DNA of 47,782 nucleotides from Lachnoclostridium sp. UBA7215 (GTDB lineage: Bacteria; Bacillota; Clostridia; Lachnospirales; Lachnospiraceae). Within the stretch, counting starts at the first letter, position 1, and the number at the start of each line of letters is the position of its first letter. The translations under genes and the position numbers were made by a program. Below the pieces are notes generated by a model. That model was not told the DNA's origin, did not search any database, and worked only from the letters and a program-made list of their open reading frames with translations. The DNA lies in contig DKUB01000026.1 of the NCBI GenBank assembly GCA_002490465.1, forward strand, positions 1 to 47,782. Direction: 5' to 3'. This document shows positions 23,494 through 32,902 of this stretch, one piece after another.

Positions 23494-24729
23494 ATGAGCA
23501 GACGAGTAGTGGTTACAGGAATGGGAGCATTGACGCCAATTGGCAATAGTGTAGATGAATTTTGGGAAAATGTGAAAAAAGGAACGGTAGGCATTGGGCA
23601 GAATACGAAATTTGACAGCAGTGCGTACAAAGCGCATTTAACGGCTGAAATAAAAAATTTTGATCCAATAGAGTTTATTGATAAAAAGGAAGCCCGGCGT
23701 ATGGAGGAGTTTTCTCAGTTTGCTGTTGCAGCGGCGAAGGAAGCGCTTACGGACAGTAAATTAGATATGGATCATGAGGATCCCTTCCGTGTGGGGTGCT
23801 GTGTGGGCTGTGGTATTGGAAGCCTTCAAAGTGTACAGAAAAACTATAAAAAGCTTTTAGAAAAAGGGCCGAACCGTGTTGCTCCGCTGATGATTCCAAT
23901 GCTGATATCAAATATGGCGGCTGGAAATATTTCCATCCAGTTCGGCCTGCGCGGGAAAAATATTGATGTAGTGACAGCCTGTGCGACGGGTACACATTGT
24001 ATCGGGGAGGCATTCCGGACAATTCAGTACGGTGATGCGGATGCAATGGTTGCAGGTGGTGCGGAGAGTGCAATAACTGAAATTGGTGTTGCCGGATTTA
24101 CAAGTCTGAATGCGCTGACAACTTCTGAGGACCCAAAACGTGCTTCGATTCCGTTTGATATTGACCGAAGTGGTTTTGTAATGGGTGAGGGCGCAGGTAT
24201 TATTATATTGGAAGAGCTGGAACATGCTAAAAAGCGTGGGGCGCATATTTATGCAGAAATTATCGGATATGGTGCAACGGGTGATGCTTACCACGTGACT
24301 GCTCCGATAGAAGATGGAAGTGGTGATGCCAAGGCAATTGAGTTTGCGATAAAAGATGCCGGTATTGAGCCGGGGGACATTGATTATATTAATGCCCACG
24401 GTACGAGTACGCATATGAATGATTTGTTTGAGACCAGGGCAATTAAGCGGGCAATGGGAGATGACGCCTATAAGTGTAAAGTCAGCTCTACAAAATCCAT
24501 GGTCGGACATATGCTCGGTGCGGCCGGGGGAGTAGAGGCGATTGCCTGTATCAAATCGATTAATGACAATTATGTTCATGCCAATGCGGGGCTTATCAAC
24601 AAGGATCCGGAATGCGATCTGGATTGTCCGGCTCAGGGGGTAGAGACAGAAGTAAAAGTGGCACTTAGTAATTCCCTTGGTTTTGGTGGACACAACGCTG
24701 TAATTATTTTCAGAGAGTTTGAGGATTGA
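23494..24729 (+). CDS. fabF: beta-ketoacyl-ACP synthase II
   Basis: FabF elongates acyl-ACP by decarboxylative condensation with malonyl-ACP. The 411-residue protein has the thiolase-fold catalytic triad: Cys163 in TACATGTH, His302 in NAHGTSTH and His339 in MVGHMLGAAG, at positions expected for FabF. GATGGAGG precedes the ATG at 23494. fabZ starts 4 nt after its stop, indicating coupling. Confidence 0.95.
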   Translation: MSRRVVVTGMGALTPIGNSVDEFWENVKKGTVGIGQNTKFDSSAYKAHLTAEIKNFDPIEFIDKKEARRMEEFSQFAVAAAKEALTDSKLDMDHEDPFRVGCCVGCGIGSLQSVQKNYKKLLEKGPNRVAPLMIPMLISNMAAGNISIQFGLRGKNIDVVTACATGTHCIGEAFRTIQYGDADAMVAGGAESAITEIGVAGFTSLNALTTSEDPKRASIPFDIDRSGFVMGEGAGIIILEELEHAKKRGAHIYAEIIGYGATGDAYHVTAPIEDGSGDAKAIEFAIKDAGIEPGDIDYINAHGTSTHMNDLFETRAIKRAMGDDAYKCKVSSTKSMVGHMLGAAGGVEAIACIKSINDNYVHANAGLINKDPECDLDCPAQGVETEVKVALSNSLGFGGHNAVIIFREFED

Positions 24730-24733
24730 GATT

Positions 24734-25159
24734 ATGTTAATGGATATTAATGATATTATGAAAGTGATACCGCATCGTTATCCTTTTCTTCTTGTAGACT
24801 GTATTGAAGAGCTGGAGGCAGGAATCAGGGCGGTCGGATATAAAAACGTTACAATGAATGAGCCTTTTTTTCAGGGACATTTCCCAGTGCAGCCAGTTAT
24901 GCCGGGAGTGCTCATTGTAGAAGCTCTTGCTCAGGTGGGGGCTGTGGCTGTCCTCAGCCTGGATGAAAATAAAGGAAAGCTTGCCTTTTTTGGAGGTATT
25001 AAAAATGCAAAATTCCGTAAGCAGGTAATACCGGGGGACAGGCTTCGCCTGGAGACAGAGATTATTCGCTGTAAAGGACCGATGGGAGTTGGAAAAGCAT
25101 GTGCCACGGTAGATGGGAAAGTGGCAGCAGAAGCAGAAATCAGCTTTATGATTCAGTAA
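24734..25159 (+). CDS. fabZ: 3-hydroxyacyl-ACP dehydratase
   Basis: FabZ dehydrates beta-hydroxyacyl-ACP. The 141-residue hotdog-fold protein has the catalytic His49 in QGHFP and Glu63 in LIVEALAQ, the same positions as in characterised FabZ. ATG 24734 is chosen because GAGG lies 9 nt upstream; ATG 24740 is the alternative. It ends the fab gene set in view. No fabH, enoyl reductase or acetyl-CoA carboxylase gene is present in this window, so these must be elsewhere. Confidence 0.93.
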   Translation: MLMDINDIMKVIPHRYPFLLVDCIEELEAGIRAVGYKNVTMNEPFFQGHFPVQPVMPGVLIVEALAQVGAVAVLSLDENKGKLAFFGGIKNAKFRKQVIPGDRLRLETEIIRCKGPMGVGKACATVDGKVAAEAEISFMIQ

Positions 25160-25195
25160 TAATGCACAATTTATTACTCTCATTATTTTAGCATT
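25158..25195 (+). terminator. weak AT-rich terminator after fabZ
   Basis: AATAATG (25158-25164) pairs with CATTATT (25181-25187) and is followed by T-rich sequence. The stem is only seven AT-rich pairs and overlaps the fabZ stop, so read-through is likely. Confidence 0.35.
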
Positions 25196-25227
25196 TTTCA
25201 CAAATATTCTACAAATAGAGAAAAAAA

Positions 25228-25257
25228 TTACAGAAAATACGAAAAAAGTGGTATACT
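25228..25257 (+). promoter_or_regulatory. promoter of the CarD-family gene
   Basis: TTACAG (25228-25233), an 18-nt spacer and TATACT (25252-25257) lie 60 nt before the GTG start. Confidence 0.5.
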
Positions 25258-25317
25258 ATAAACAGGTACTATAGTTGCAGACTATTTTTGTAGAAAAATA
25301 AGAAAGGAAGGTACAGT

Positions 25318-25821
25318 GTGTTTGAAGTTGGAGATTATGTAGTGCATGGCAACAGTGGTGTGTGTAAAGTAGAAGCCGTACAGGAAATGGACGGAATCGG
25401 CGCAGATAAAAAGAGAGTATATTACACGTTGATACCATTGTATACCTCAGGAAGTAAGCTTTTTGTTCCAACGGACAGCAAAAAAGTTATAACGCGTTCT
25501 GTTATGACAAAAAAAGAAGCACAGAAGCTTTTAGCAGAATGGGATGAGATTGAGACTCTCTGGGTGGATAATGATAAAAAACGGGAAGAAATTTATAAAG
25601 AGGCGTTGCGTTCCTGTGATTCCCGCCAGTGGGTGAAATTAATAAAAACATCATATCAGCGAAACCAGGCACGCCTGAAGCGCGGGAAAAAAGCAACCAC
25701 TAGTGATGAGCGCTATTTGCACATGGCAGAGGATAATTTGTTTGGTGAGCTGGCAATTCCTTTTGAAATGACGAAAGGGGAGGCTGAGACGTTTTTTATT
25801 GAGCAGGTGCGGAAAGTCTGA
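25318..25821 (+). CDS. CarD-family RNA polymerase-binding regulator
   Basis: CarD proteins bind the RNA polymerase beta subunit and affect open-complex formation. The 167-residue product has the N-terminal RNAP-interaction domain (FEVGDYVVHGNSGVCKV, LFVPTD) at residues 2-60 and a helical C-terminal domain. Start is GTG, preceded by AAAGGAAGG; another GTG 2 nt earlier is out of frame. It has its own promoter and terminator, so it is probably monocistronic. Its regulon is not visible from sequence. Confidence 0.85.
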   Translation: MFEVGDYVVHGNSGVCKVEAVQEMDGIGADKKRVYYTLIPLYTSGSKLFVPTDSKKVITRSVMTKKEAQKLLAEWDEIETLWVDNDKKREEIYKEALRSCDSRQWVKLIKTSYQRNQARLKRGKKATTSDERYLHMAEDNLFGELAIPFEMTKGEAETFFIEQVRKV

Positions 25822-25851
25822 AGAAAATGATGGAATAGATGTATGTAAAAG

Positions 25852-25893
25852 AAACCGTATATTATGGCATATGCTGTGGTATACGGTTTTTTT
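25852..25893 (+). terminator. terminator of the CarD-family gene
   Basis: AAACCGTATA (25852-25861) pairs with TATACGGTTT (25880-25889), followed by a T-run to 25893. Confidence 0.85.
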
Positions 25894-25914
25894 GTTAATT
25901 ATGTACAATTTTCG

Positions 25915-25943
25915 TTGATTCTTTGTTGAAAAATTGTTATAAT
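25915..25943 (+). promoter_or_regulatory. promoter of the membrane-anchored arabinanase
   Basis: TTGATT (25915-25920), a 17-nt spacer and consensus TATAAT (25938-25943) precede the gene by 51 nt. Confidence 0.6.
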
Positions 25944-25994
25944 TATCCTTAAATACATGTGTAAATGGTAAGTATAGATTTAAGGAGGTGGACA

Positions 25995-27584
25995 ATGAAA
26001 AAGGGATTAATCATTGGTATTGGCATTGCTGCTGTAGTTATTGTAGGCGGCGGAGTAGTGCTTGCGGTAACGAAGCCCTGGAAGAGTACAGATTCCCCGG
26101 CGGCGGAGGATGTCAAGGATTCCGTCAGTACAGATTTTGTCGTGAGTTATGACGGCATAAAGACAGCTTCCATTCAGGCGGGAGGGAGCGTCCATGACCC
26201 GTCAATCGTGGAAATCGATGGGGCATATTATATTTATGGGTCCCATATGACAGCGGCGAAATCTACGGATTTACGACATTGGACAATGCTCGGTGATGGT
26301 TATACGGAAGACAACCCGGTGTATGGCAGTATTTTAAAATCGAAGAAGCCCTTTGCCTATGCGGGAGAGTCGTTCAGTGAAATCCCGACAGACGACAGGC
26401 AGACTCATGTCTGGGCTCCGGATGTAATGTATAACGAAAAGATGGGATTGTACTGCATGTATGGCTGCACTTCTTCGACTTGGAACGCATCTAATCTTTA
26501 TTTTGCAACGTCAAAGAATCCGGAAGGACCTTTTGAGTGGCAGGGGGCGTTGATTTATTCCGGATTTACGGCTGAGAATATTGACAAAACAGATGTGCTT
26601 GATTATGTTTCGGAAGATTATGCGAAGGAGCATTATTATGATGCGGCTTCCTATAATTTTAATGAGTACCCAAATGCTATTGATCCGGCGCTGTTTGATG
26701 ATGCGGACGGCAGGCTGTGGATGGTTTATGGTTCGTGGTCAGGCGGCATTTACCTGCTTGAGCTGGACAGGAATACCGGAAAGGTAATCCATCCGAAAGC
26801 AGATCCGGAAAGAAATGTGGATGCATATTTTGGAAAACGGCTGTTTGGAGGCGGACATACATCTATTGAGGCACCATATATTCTGTATGACAAAGAGGCA
26901 GGTTATTATTATCTGTATGTTTCTTACGGAAGTCTTGTCAGAGAGGGCGGTTATCAGATCCGGGTGTTCCGTTCCGAAAAGCCGGACGGGGACTATGTGG
27001 ACATGAATGGCAAAGCACCAATGCTCGGAAAAGGAAATCCGTCAACGTTCGGACTTAAAATGTCAGGGAATTATTTATTGCCGGGTTTAGAGAAAGCTTA
27101 TATGGCCACAGGCCACAATTCGGCACTGATTGCGTCTGACGGCAAGCGCTATATCTGTAACCATACAAGATTCGATAATGGTTCAGAGTACCATGAGCCA
27201 AGAGTGCATCAGTATCTGTTAAATGAAGAAAAATGGCCATGTATGCTGCCGTATGCTACATCAGGGGAGAGTGCCCCGGTTTCCGGCCTGGACAAAGAAA
27301 AGGCCGTCGGTGAATATTATATGGTAAATCAGGGGAATAATGTAGACGCTGCTATAGCAGAACCGGTTAAAGTAGTGCTGACAGAGGACGGGCTAATGAT
27401 TGGCAAAAGTACAGAGGGGACGTGGGAAATGAAAGAGGGAAGCCTTTATGTCCATATGAAATACGGAGCAAAGGAATACAGTGGAGTGTTCTGTGAAATG
27501 AAGGATGAAGCGGATACCCCGGTCATGACATTCAGTGCTGTTGGTTCTAATGAAACTCTTTGGGGGGTCAAATATGAGAAGTGA
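25995..27584 (+). CDS. membrane-anchored GH43 endo-arabinanase
   Basis: This 529-residue protein has an N-terminal membrane anchor (residues about 4-27), then a five-bladed GH43 propeller (about 55-430) and a C-terminal beta domain (about 440-529) like that of Bacillus Abn2-type arabinanases. The expected acidic triad is present: Asp68 (VHDPSI), Asp230 (NAIDPALF) and Glu292 (SIEAPYI). It should cut alpha-1,5-arabinan at the cell surface, feeding the importers downstream. A perfect TAAGGAGGTG site fixes the ATG at 25995. It is paralogous to the secreted GH43 at 45021-47162 (both share SWSGGI and AKSTD motifs). Substrate is inferred from family and locus. Confidence 0.9.
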   Translation: MKKGLIIGIGIAAVVIVGGGVVLAVTKPWKSTDSPAAEDVKDSVSTDFVVSYDGIKTASIQAGGSVHDPSIVEIDGAYYIYGSHMTAAKSTDLRHWTMLGDGYTEDNPVYGSILKSKKPFAYAGESFSEIPTDDRQTHVWAPDVMYNEKMGLYCMYGCTSSTWNASNLYFATSKNPEGPFEWQGALIYSGFTAENIDKTDVLDYVSEDYAKEHYYDAASYNFNEYPNAIDPALFDDADGRLWMVYGSWSGGIYLLELDRNTGKVIHPKADPERNVDAYFGKRLFGGGHTSIEAPYILYDKEAGYYYLYVSYGSLVREGGYQIRVFRSEKPDGDYVDMNGKAPMLGKGNPSTFGLKMSGNYLLPGLEKAYMATGHNSALIASDGKRYICNHTRFDNGSEYHEPRVHQYLLNEEKWPCMLPYATSGESAPVSGLDKEKAVGEYYMVNQGNNVDAAIAEPVKVVLTEDGLMIGKSTEGTWEMKEGSLYVHMKYGAKEYSGVFCEMKDEADTPVMTFSAVGSNETLWGVKYEK

Positions 27585-27840
27585 GGTTTTCATAATGCAT
27601 CGGACAATAAAAGAACGTGTGGTAGAGACGGTTAAGGATTTATTGAGCTGGGCAGTGGTTACTGCAGTGGCCTTTGTATGGTGGATGGCCATGCTGCTTA
27701 TTTTTTCCCTGATTCTTGTGAATGTTTGGAAGACGAGTTTTGAAGCTATTTTGCAGTATTCTCTTATTTTGATGTCGGTGACATCGCTTGTATATTTGAT
27801 ACGTATTGTGTACAAAAAGATTACGGTGAAGGAAGTATAG
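27574..27840 (+). CDS. small two-helix membrane protein
   Basis: An 88-residue protein with two hydrophobic helices (about 27-49 and 59-77) and a basic N-terminus. It overlaps the end of the arabinanase gene by 11 nt, so it is probably translated from the same transcript. ATG 27574 follows GGGGGG; ATG 27595 with GTGAGG 8 nt upstream is equally likely and would remove seven residues. I recognise no family. A promoter for the next gene follows. Confidence 0.5.
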   Translation: MRSEVFIMHRTIKERVVETVKDLLSWAVVTAVAFVWWMAMLLIFSLILVNVWKTSFEAILQYSLILMSVTSLVYLIRIVYKKITVKEV

Positions 27841-27921
27841 TTTGTGCATATTACACGAAAAAAAGCAGGCAGGGTCCCTGTCAAATTAGGTAAAAACGAC
27901 AAAATTGTGGCATGGTATGTA

Positions 27922-27950
27922 TTGACTTTTGTGTTTTTTCATTGTAATAT
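27922..27950 (+). promoter_or_regulatory. promoter of the importer operon
   Basis: TTGACT (27922-27927), 17 nt and TAATAT (27945-27950) form a strong promoter 67 nt before the large binding-protein gene. Confidence 0.7.
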
Positions 27951-28016
27951 AGTATAAGCTAAACTATTTTACAAAACCATAAAAAATAGTAAAAATAATG
28001 TTGTTAGGAGGATGTT

Positions 28017-31013
28017 ATGCGGCACAAAATCATGACAGGAAAAGTCAAAAAAACAGTGGCATTTGGTTTGACCGCAATCATGTTGGCAACTTGTGCGGGA
28101 GAATTCCAAAGTGCAAGAGCTGCCGGAAGTCCCGAAGGAGCACAGACGCAGGACTCTCAGACTTCGACCTCATCATCAGAAGAAGAGTATTCCAGCGAGC
28201 GCAATGCTTCTAACTACAGCCGGATTAGTGAAGGATATACGGCATCGGACTATACCGGGCAGCCAGTTTCTTACAAAATGCCGGATGTGGCAGTGGGGAA
28301 CACAAAGGAAAAGCTGACAGATGAAGTGCAGGGCTACACAGACAGCCCTCAGGTTTTAAAGCTGTCCACAGATGACAAATTCGAACTGGAAATCGACGTG
28401 CCGGAAGATGGCCTGTACTATCTTGGATTTCGGTATTATTCTTATGATAAATCCATTCTGCCGATTTCCCTGGGGTTGCAGGTAGACGGCAATTATCCCT
28501 TTTATGAATGCCGTACGATGAAGCTTCAGACTACCTGGAAGCTCAGTGAAGAACCATCACGTGATCGTTATGACAATGAGGTGGTTACGGTTCCCCAGAA
28601 AGTGTATCAATGGGAAAGTGAATACCTTATGGATTCTGGTTACCGGCATTCTGATCCATTGAAAATGGAATTGAAAAAAGGGAAGCATACTTTGAATATT
28701 GATGTAAAAGAGGGAAATTTCCTGATGGGTAATCTGGTTTTGGAAGCGCCGAGTGTGCCGAAAGCGTATACTGGTTCAGAAAAAGCAGATGGTGCAGAAC
28801 TCATTACGATTCAGGGTGAAAGGTTTCAGACAACGAATGACTCATCCATCCATGGAGTGGCAGAATATGATACCAGTGTAGACCCCTATGAAGTAAAAGA
28901 TACTGTTCTTAATACACTGGATTCAGATTCCTTTAATACGGCAGGGCAGAAAGTTACATATTCTTTTCATGTTGACAAAGAGGGTAATTATAATGTTGCT
29001 GCCAATTACCGCCAGTCGGAAAAAACAGACTTTCCGGTCTTTGTCGATGTGGAAATTGATGGGGAAATCCCAAATGAGGCATTTCGCTCCTATGGAATGC
29101 CATATTCGACAAATTACAGCCGGAATACAATGACAGATGCGGATGGAAATAATCTGACGGTGCATCTGACACCAGGAGACCATACAATTTCTTATACAAT
29201 AAGTATGGATCCTATTTGTTATGTTATGGAACAATTGGATACAATTATGTCAGATGTCAATGATTTAGCGCTGGAAATTACAAAGGTGGCAGGAACAAAT
29301 GCAGATAAGTACAGAGATTTGCAGCTGTCCCGTTATATACCGGGGATAGAGGATACTCTGTTTGGGTATGCAGATAAACTGGTAGAACTTGAGCAGAGTG
29401 CTGTCAAGTGGAGTGACAGTGATAAAAATGTTGCAGTGATGTCGCCGATGCTGATTGCGGCAGGGCAGCTGCGCAGCCTGGGTGAAAATCCGGACGAAAT
29501 TCCCTATCGTGTGGCAGAGCTTTCCACCAGTATGAACTCTGTCAACCATTACCTGGCACAGGCAATTGATAATCTGATAGAAAACGGACTGGCCATTGAC
29601 CGTATCTATATTTATCAGGATGACGCAGATGTCCCTGAGGGACCGGGATTTTTCAAATCCTGCATGATGAATATACAGCGTTTTGTAGCATCCTATACGG
29701 ACCAGGCGTATTCCGCAAGTAATACGAACCGTGACCATCTGCAGGTATGGGTGAACCGTTCCAGCCAATATGTGCAGATTATGCAGAAAATGATTGATGA
29801 GCATTTCACACCGGATACGGGAATTGAAGTAGATATCAGTATCATGCCGGACCAGTACAAACTTGTACTTGCCAACTCTTCCGGCAACGCACCGGATGTG
29901 GCAACTGGTATTAACTATACGATTCCGTATGAGCTTGCTATCCGCGGTGCGCTTGTGGATATGACACAGTATGATGATTTTAAGCAGGCGGCAAATAATT
30001 TCTATCCGGGGTTCTTTTTGACAGGAACAATTGGCGATGAAGTTTATTCCATGCCGGAGACTATGAACTTCTGGGTATTGTTCTACCGCACAGACGTAAT
30101 GGAAAAACTTGGAATTGATGTACCGGAGACTATGACGGATGTTATTGACATGCTTCCTACTTTGCAGATGCGCGGACTTAATTTTTATTATCCGACTGCA
30201 GGAATGCTTCTTATGAGAAACTTCCATGGAACGACACCTCTTCTTGTTCAGAATGGCGGTTCTCTATATAATCTGACAGCAAATGAAGGAACAGCGCTGG
30301 GAGAAGAAAACACGGTTAACGGTTTTACACAGTTGACAGATTTGTTTACCGTATATAATCTTCCGGTAAACGTTGATAACTTTTATCAGCATTTCCGAAA
30401 TGGTGATATGCCAATTGGAATTGCAGATTATGCAACTTATAACATGTTGACAAATGCAGCACCGGAGCTGGCAAGTTCATGGGAGATTGCCCTGGCACCC
30501 GGCACAGAGAAAGAGGATGGAACGATTGACCGTTCTGTGTGCGGATGTGCAGAGAGCAGTGTTATTTTTAAGAGTGATCCGGAGCGTGAGAAAAAAGCCT
30601 GGGAGTTTATAAAATGGTGGTCTTCTAATGAAATTCAGGCAGAATTCGGGCAGACAATCCAGATTACTTATGGTGATGAGTATATTTGGCCGACAGCCAA
30701 TATGCATGCGATGGCACAGCTGCCGATTGAGTCCAATTCCAAAAAAGTGATTCAGGAGACAGCGAAGAATGTAGTCGATGTACCACGTGTTCCGGGAACA
30801 TATTTGTTAGAGCGCGAGGTCAGCAATGCGTTTAATGATATTACAGTAAATGGTGCAAATCTGCAGACGCGTGTTGACAAGGCTGTAAAGAGCGTAAACC
30901 ACGAATTTGATCGTAAACTAGAGGAGTTTGGTTATAATGACAGCAATGGAAATGTTATTAAGGAATACAATATTCCAACGCTGGAGTCTGTGACTAAGCT
31001 GCTTGAGCAATAA
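28017..31013 (+). CDS. large binding protein with extra N-terminal domains, CUT1 importer
   Basis: The 998-residue protein is about twice the length of ordinary family 1 solute-binding proteins. Residues 1-38 form a secretion signal; a possible lipobox LATC has Thr at -1, so lipidation is uncertain. Two beta-rich modules follow (about 110-245 and 305-405), each with a strand pattern like carbohydrate-binding domains (VPEDGLYYLGFRYY; VDKEGNYNVAANY). A helical region comes next (about 410-560), then a family 1 binding protein fold (about 575-998) with GNAPDVATG and a YSMPETMNFWVLFYR stretch. TTAGGAGG precedes the ATG. Two permease genes follow directly. Arabino-oligosaccharide binding is inferred from the locus. 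Confidence 0.8.
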   Translation: MRHKIMTGKVKKTVAFGLTAIMLATCAGEFQSARAAGSPEGAQTQDSQTSTSSSEEEYSSERNASNYSRISEGYTASDYTGQPVSYKMPDVAVGNTKEKLTDEVQGYTDSPQVLKLSTDDKFELEIDVPEDGLYYLGFRYYSYDKSILPISLGLQVDGNYPFYECRTMKLQTTWKLSEEPSRDRYDNEVVTVPQKVYQWESEYLMDSGYRHSDPLKMELKKGKHTLNIDVKEGNFLMGNLVLEAPSVPKAYTGSEKADGAELITIQGERFQTTNDSSIHGVAEYDTSVDPYEVKDTVLNTLDSDSFNTAGQKVTYSFHVDKEGNYNVAANYRQSEKTDFPVFVDVEIDGEIPNEAFRSYGMPYSTNYSRNTMTDADGNNLTVHLTPGDHTISYTISMDPICYVMEQLDTIMSDVNDLALEITKVAGTNADKYRDLQLSRYIPGIEDTLFGYADKLVELEQSAVKWSDSDKNVAVMSPMLIAAGQLRSLGENPDEIPYRVAELSTSMNSVNHYLAQAIDNLIENGLAIDRIYIYQDDADVPEGPGFFKSCMMNIQRFVASYTDQAYSASNTNRDHLQVWVNRSSQYVQIMQKMIDEHFTPDTGIEVDISIMPDQYKLVLANSSGNAPDVATGINYTIPYELAIRGALVDMTQYDDFKQAANNFYPGFFLTGTIGDEVYSMPETMNFWVLFYRTDVMEKLGIDVPETMTDVIDMLPTLQMRGLNFYYPTAGMLLMRNFHGTTPLLVQNGGSLYNLTANEGTALGEENTVNGFTQLTDLFTVYNLPVNVDNFYQHFRNGDMPIGIADYATYNMLTNAAPELASSWEIALAPGTEKEDGTIDRSVCGCAESSVIFKSDPEREKKAWEFIKWWSSNEIQAEFGQTIQITYGDEYIWPTANMHAMAQLPIESNSKKVIQETAKNVVDVPRVPGTYLLEREVSNAFNDITVNGANLQTRVDKAVKSVNHEFDRKLEEFGYNDSNGNVIKEYNIPTLESVTKLLEQ

Positions 31014-31031
31014 GATTATATGGAGCGAAAT

Positions 31032-31988
31032 ATGGGAAAAACAAACAAAAACGACGTCATCACACAAACAAAAAATACAAAATCAAAAAAGAACAGTATT
31101 CGCAGACGTGAGCGTTCGAACTGGCATGGTTATGGTTTTATGGCGCCCTATGCAATTGTTTTCATCGCATTTATCCTGGTGCCGGTAGCCCTTGCAGTGG
31201 TCCTGTCGTTTACGAACTTTAATGCGATCCAGATGCCGACATTTGTTGGCTTCCTGAATTACATAACGCTGATTACCAGTGATGAGGTATTCATGCAATT
31301 CGTCCTGCCGAATACAGTAGTGTACGCAGTGGTTGTCGGAATCGGAGGTTATGTGCTTTCCTTTATTCTGGCGTGGGCACTGTGTAACCTTACGAAACTT
31401 CCACGAACAATATTTGCCCTGATTCTATATTCCCCGAGTATGACAGCGGGTGTGGCAATGACTGTTCTCTGGAAAGTAATTTTCTCCGGTGACCAGACCG
31501 GACTTCTGAACAGCTGGATGATGAGCCTTGGCATCATTAATGAACCTATTATCTGGCTTGTCAGTACAGATTATCTGTTGCCGATTGTAATTATCATAGG
31601 TCTGTGGTCTTCCATGGGTGTCGGGTTCCTCTCGATGATTGCCGGTATTTTGAACTCGGATGAGGAGCTGTATGAGGCAGCAGCGATTGACGGTATTAAA
31701 AACCGTTTTCAGGAAATGATTTATATAACAATTCCGCAGATGAAGCCGCAGATGTTGTTTGCAGCTGTTATGTCAATTGTAAATGCATTCCAGAACGGCT
31801 TGATTTCTACTCAGCTGACCGGTAACCCCTCACCGGGGTATGCGGCGCAGTTAATCGTAAATCATATAGAGGATTACGGCTTCCTGCGTTATGAGATGGG
31901 CTATGCAGCAGCGGTTTCCGTTGTATTGCTGTTAATTGTACAGTTGTTCTCAAAAGTGTCCAATACACTTTTGTCCGAAAAAGACTAG
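31032..31988 (+). CDS. CUT1 sugar ABC permease, MalF/UgpA type
   Basis: This 318-residue protein has six membrane helices and the EAA loop (YEAAAIDGIKNRFQEM) that docks the ATPase. ATG 31032 has GGAG 6 nt upstream; the in-frame ATG at 31020 lacks a site. It lies 18 nt after the binding-protein stop and 16 nt before its partner permease. No ATPase gene is in the window, so a shared MsmK/MsmX-type ATPase elsewhere must power it. Confidence 0.9.
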   Translation: MGKTNKNDVITQTKNTKSKKNSIRRRERSNWHGYGFMAPYAIVFIAFILVPVALAVVLSFTNFNAIQMPTFVGFLNYITLITSDEVFMQFVLPNTVVYAVVVGIGGYVLSFILAWALCNLTKLPRTIFALILYSPSMTAGVAMTVLWKVIFSGDQTGLLNSWMMSLGIINEPIIWLVSTDYLLPIVIIIGLWSSMGVGFLSMIAGILNSDEELYEAAAIDGIKNRFQEMIYITIPQMKPQMLFAAVMSIVNAFQNGLISTQLTGNPSPGYAAQLIVNHIEDYGFLRYEMGYAAAVSVVLLLIVQLFSKVSNTLLSEKD

Positions 31989-32004
31989 AAAAGGAGGGGA
32001 AAAA

Positions 32005-32874
32005 ATGGCATATAAAGGAAAAAGGATTAATCCCCAGAAGTTTGAGAGAGGCCATATTAAAATTATTCTGGTACTTCTGCCATTGGTTATTTTCATGGCC
32101 CTGCCACTGGTTTTTATTGCAAACCACGCATTTAAGCCAATGGATGAGCTGTTTGCATTTCCACCGACATTTTTTGTTCGGAATGCAACACTGGAAAATT
32201 TTACAAAGCTGATAAAATTCAGCCGTACAGCAGGTATTCCAATGAGCCGCTATGTGTTCAACAGTATTCTGGTAACAGCACTGACGGTGGGATTGTCCTT
32301 AGTATTTACGACGATGGCGGCATTTGCGCTGTCAAAGCTGAAATTTAAGGGCCGTGACATGATGATGACCATTAATCAGCTGGCTCTGATGTTCGTGGCA
32401 ACTGCCGTATTGATTCCACGTTATCTCGTTATTGTTAACCTTGGATTGATTGACAGTATTTGGGCACATATCCTTCCGCTGTTAGCATATCCGGTTGCAC
32501 TGTTTCTGGTAAAACAGTTTGTGGAACAGGTGCCGGATGCACTGATAGAAGCGGCCTATATTGATGGGGCGACTGATATGGTTGTGTACCGAAAGCTTAT
32601 AATACCAATGATTAAACCAGCGATTGCAACGGCGGCAATTCTTGTATTCCAGCAGGTATGGGCCAATATGGAAACGTCAAACTACTATATTAATGACGAT
32701 GGTATGAAGACACTGACCTTTTATATGAACTCGTTGGTAAATGTAAACAATACAGTATCCGGGCAAGGTATGGCGGCCGCAGCCACGCTGATACTCTTTG
32801 TACCAAACCTGGTATTGTTTATCATTTTACAGAATAATGTCATGAATACAATGGCACATTCTGGTATCAAGTAA
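32005..32874 (+). CDS. CUT1 sugar ABC permease, MalG/UgpE type
   Basis: This 289-residue protein has six membrane helices and an EAA loop (IEAAYIDGATDMVVYRK). AAAGGAGGGG before ATG 32005 fixes the start; the upstream in-frame extension is inside the first permease gene. It forms a heterodimer with the preceding permease. The NHL/Yip1-like gene follows after 28 nt. Confidence 0.9.
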   Translation: MAYKGKRINPQKFERGHIKIILVLLPLVIFMALPLVFIANHAFKPMDELFAFPPTFFVRNATLENFTKLIKFSRTAGIPMSRYVFNSILVTALTVGLSLVFTTMAAFALSKLKFKGRDMMMTINQLALMFVATAVLIPRYLVIVNLGLIDSIWAHILPLLAYPVALFLVKQFVEQVPDALIEAAYIDGATDMVVYRKLIIPMIKPAIATAAILVFQQVWANMETSNYYINDDGMKTLTFYMNSLVNVNNTVSGQGMAAAATLILFVPNLVLFIILQNNVMNTMAHSGIK

Positions 32875-32902
32875 ACTGGCTATTGCAAGATTTGGAGGCA
32901 TT

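Noticed and set aside
23908..24693. 261-codon minus-strand frame opposite fabF
   Set aside because: No ribosome site, lies fully within the well-supported fabF gene and its translation has no recognisable features.
29265..30227. 320-codon minus-strand frame opposite the large binding protein
   Set aside because: Shadow of a strongly supported gene; no ribosome site or family likeness.
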